Source of the DNA: Acidimicrobiaceae bacterium | GTDB lineage: Bacteria > Actinomycetota > Acidimicrobiia > Acidimicrobiales > Aldehydirespiratoraceae | DNA: 8,527 nucleotides | NCBI GenBank assembly: GCA_009840695.1 | Contig: VXNG01000179.1 | Span: 1 to 8,527 of the forward strand | Direction: 5' to 3' | Part shown: positions 6,819 through 8,527 of the stretch, one piece after another | Position numbering within the stretch: the first letter of the stretch is position 1 | Layout: every line of letters starts with the position of its first letter | Made by a program: the position numbers and the translations under genes | Notes under the pieces: generated by a model | Database searches by the model: none | Seen by the model: the letters and a program-made list of their open reading frames with translations, nothing else | What the model was told of the DNA's origin: nothing

Positions 6819-8219
6819 TCAGTCGTTGCGGATCCTTCTGGCTAGGGCGACTGCGGTTCTGGCTTCCCGGTTGGTGCGGTTTTCGTAGATGTCGGCGCCG
6901 GCCAGCAGCCAGCGGCTGCCCCGCACCCCCAGCCAGCGCAGCGGCTCGGGCTCCCAGCGGCGGTGGCGCACGCCGACCCACGGCAGGTCGATCCGTTCGG
7001 AGTCGGCTCCGGTGATCAGGTCGGCCAGGGTGCGCCCGGCCAGGTTCGACGGCGCAACCCCCTCCCCCACGTACCCGCCCGCGCCGGCGGTGCCCGCGGC
7101 CCGGTCGAAGTGCACGAACGGGGTCCAGTTGCGGGGCACACCGAGCACACCGCCCCAGCGGTGGGTGATCCGCGCTCCGGCCAGCGCAGGGAACAGCTCC
7201 ACCAGCGTGCGGTGGATCCGATCGTGGGAACGGTGGTGGCGCTCCACCGACGGGCTGATCCGTGATCCGTACAGGTAGGGCACTCCCCGGCCGCCGAAGG
7301 CGATGCGGTCATCCGCGGTGCGCTGGCCGTAGATCACCATGTAGCGGTCGTCGGCGAAAGTGGGCCGGTCGGCCAGGCCGATCTCGTCGAACACCGATCG
7401 CGGCAGCGGTTCGGTGCCGATCATCAGCGAGTAGATCGGCAACAACTGGCGCCTGCGGCCCCGCAGGTCCCGCGTGTAGGCCTCGGTGGCCCGCACCACC
7501 ACCTCCGCTCGCACCGTGCCGCGGTCGGTCAGCACCCGGCCCGGCTCGATGGCGACCGCAGCAGTCCGCTCGACGATCGTCGCGCCCCGCCGCTCCACCG
7601 CCTCGGCGAGGCCTCGCACCAGCCGGGCCGGGTTGATCGCCGCGCAGGGGGCGTAGAAGATGCCGCTGAGCACTCCGGTGGCGTTGGCGTAGCTGCGGGC
7701 CTCGTCCGCAGTGAGCAGCCGGACCTCATCCTCCGTGAGCCCCAGTCCGTGGTGATGGTCTATCTCGGCGGCCTGGCGTTCTGCCTGGGGGCGGTTGCGA
7801 GCGAACCGGATCACCCCGCCCTTGTGATAGCCGCAGTCGATACCCTCGGCTCCGGCCACCCGGCCGATCTCGTCGACGCTGTCGAAGATGGCCCGGACGA
7901 GTCGCAGCGACGCAGGCAGGTCGGCGAGGGCCGCGTACCTCTCGATGCCGGCGGCCAGCTCTCCGACCGCCCAGCCGCCATTGCGCCCTGAGGCGCCGAA
8001 GCCGCATATGTCCCGCTCGATCACCGTCACCCGGAGCGTCGGATCGAGGCCGAGCAGGTAGTAGGCGGTCCATAGCCCTGTGTACCCGCCGCCGACGATG
8101 GCCACGTCGGCGTCGCGATCGCCGTCCAGCGCCGGGCGGGGGTCGAGCAAGCCCGGGAAGATGTCGAGCCACATAGACCGCTCGCGGTACCGCGCGTCCG
8201 AGTCCGTACCGGGGGGCAT
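6819..8219 (-). CDS. FAD-dependent oxidoreductase, DAO family (gamma-glutamylputrescine oxidase-like)
   Basis: Predicted 466-residue cytoplasmic flavoprotein oxidising a C-N bond of an amine or amino acid. Seen: the dinucleotide motif VAIVGGGYTG (39-48; G43, G45, G48), E68 at the end of the second strand (VIERD) for the FAD ribose, GFGASGRNGGW (73-83) characteristic of the PuuB/DadA-like branch, HRWGG (353-357), and a C-terminal FAD-closing segment from GYVGEGVAPS (382-391) into GRTLADLI. Length is normal. The true substrate (gamma-glutamylputrescine, sarcosine-like or D-amino acids) cannot be decided. The ATG at 8219 was chosen because it gives a short lead before the conserved YRERSMWLD segment; the ATG at 8276 adds 19 Gly/Arg-rich residues, and the one at 8174 would cut into that segment. 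A TANNNT box lies 7 nt upstream of 8219. It converges on the repeat gene and might act in the same catabolism as the class III aminotransferase, which is inference. Confidence 0.88.
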   Translation of the reverse strand: MPPGTDSDARYRERSMWLDIFPGLLDPRPALDGDRDADVAIVGGGYTGLWTAYYLLGLDPTLRVTVIERDICGFGASGRNGGWAVGELAAGIERYAALADLPASLRLVRAIFDSVDEIGRVAGAEGIDCGYHKGGVIRFARNRPQAERQAAEIDHHHGLGLTEDEVRLLTADEARSYANATGVLSGIFYAPCAAINPARLVRGLAEAVERRGATIVERTAAVAIEPGRVLTDRGTVRAEVVVRATEAYTRDLRGRRRQLLPIYSLMIGTEPLPRSVFDEIGLADRPTFADDRYMVIYGQRTADDRIAFGGRGVPYLYGSRISPSVERHHRSHDRIHRTLVELFPALAGARITHRWGGVLGVPRNWTPFVHFDRAAGTAGAGGYVGEGVAPSNLAGRTLADLITGADSERIDLPWVGVRHRRWEPEPLRWLGVRGSRWLLAGADIYENRTNREARTAVALARRIRND

Positions 8220-8226
8220 CCTCGCC

Positions 8227-8232
8227 ACTGTA
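8227..8232 (-). promoter_or_regulatory. Candidate -10 element for a leaderless flavoprotein mRNA
   Basis: Minus-strand TACAGT (TANNNT) is followed by GGCGAGG and then the ATG at 8219. The 7-nt gap equals that of the aminotransferase box. The GAGG directly abuts the ATG, too close to serve as a Shine-Dalgarno, so a leaderless transcript is the simpler reading. No -35 match is seen at 17-18 nt. The 108-bp gap to the upstream toxin gene is large enough for a separate promoter. Confidence 0.4.
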
Positions 8233-8327
8233 TGCCCGCCACGTCCAGGCCCGCCGCGAACTGGGGCAGCCAGCAACGCCCAAAACGGCCTCCACCGCTG
8301 CCAATTCGCCGGGCGGCCGGAGACGTG

Positions 8328-8527
8328 TCAGCGGATCTGGACGATCCGGCCCGAGCGGCCCCAGGACCTGTCGGCGGTGAAGATCTCTGCATCGAGGCGC
8401 TCGCCCAGCGCCAGGCACAGTCGATCAGCGAGCGAGAGATCCTCGCCGGGCCGCCAGCGACGAGCGGCCCACTCGGCGTCGTCGCGAACCACCGGCTCGA
8501 CCCGCACTTCGTAGCTCTCCAGCAGGG
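8328..8527 (-). CDS. VapC-like PIN-domain ribonuclease toxin (C-terminal part)
   Basis: The minus-strand frame entering from the right edge gives 65 residues ending at TGA 8330-8328. It is missed by start-to-stop searches because no start codon lies inside the window. LSLADRLCLALGERL (31-45 of the visible part) followed by AEIFTADRSW (46-55) and the final IVQIR is the classic C-terminal half of a VapC toxin. The Asp of LADR (D34) and the Asp of TADR (D52) are the expected acidic metal ligands. VapC proteins are Mg-dependent RNases, commonly cutting tRNA or rRNA, and are held inactive by a VapB antitoxin usually encoded just upstream; here that would be beyond the right edge. The visible portion shows no frameshift or lost active-site residue. 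The N-terminal half, including the first catalytic Asp, is not visible. Confidence 0.85.
   Translation of the reverse strand, partial: LLESYEVRVEPVVRDDAEWAARRWRPGEDLSLADRLCLALGERLDAEIFTADRSWGRSGRIVQIR

Noticed and set aside
8220..8276. Longer start for the flavoprotein at 8276
   Set aside because: The extra 19 residues are Gly/Arg-rich and unlike family N-termini, and they would swallow the candidate -10 box. The start at 8219 gives a normal short lead to the conserved region.
8080..8514. Plus-strand 144-codon frame at the right edge
   Set aside because: It is antisense to both the flavoprotein N-terminus and the VapC-like C-terminus, which carry recognisable motifs. Its own product is low-complexity Ser/Arg/Pro-rich.

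Overview
The window is very GC-rich, densely packed, and shows strong third-position GC bias. That bias is why long spurious open frames lie antisense to every real gene. This composition, a VapC-type toxin at the right edge, two genes that look leaderless, and a large secreted RCC1/BLIP-II-like repeat protein all suggest an actinobacterium. A lineage such as Acidimicrobiia is possible, but that is inference from style; nothing here is a taxonomic marker.

Layout, left to right. (1) At the left edge, on the minus strand, the first seven codons of a gene may be visible behind a purine-rich ribosome site. (2) A minus-strand pair follows: a class III PLP aminotransferase of the AGXT2/beta-alanine type (944-2236), and 52 bp downstream of it an RNase Z/arylsulfatase-like metallo-beta-lactamase hydrolase (61-891). 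They are probably co-transcribed leftward. (3) Divergent from these, on the plus strand, is the dominant gene of the window (2329-6780). It encodes a 1483-residue predicted lipoprotein made almost entirely of 36 copies of a roughly 37-residue beta-propeller unit. (4) Convergent with it is a minus-strand FAD-dependent oxidoreductase of the DAO/gamma-glutamylputrescine oxidase type (6819-8219). (5) At the right edge is the C-terminal 65 residues of a PIN-domain VapC-like toxin (8328-8527, minus strand). It is not reported by a start-to-stop ORF search because its start lies outside the window.

The aminotransferase and the amine-oxidase-like flavoprotein are of types that act on amino acids or polyamines and could share a catabolic role. 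The giant repeat gene sits between them with no evident metabolic link and looks like an independent surface-protein module.

The part most worth attention is the repeat protein. Each unit resembles a blade of BLIP-II, the secreted Streptomyces seven-bladed propeller that binds beta-lactamases. Every unit carries a paired cysteine (C-x9-C, once C-x19-C), and the only other cysteine in the protein is the lipobox cysteine. Irregular spacers split the array into 7 + 15 + 14 units, close to multiples of seven. A two-residue position in each unit is strikingly variable between nearly invariant flanks, as expected of a modular binding surface.
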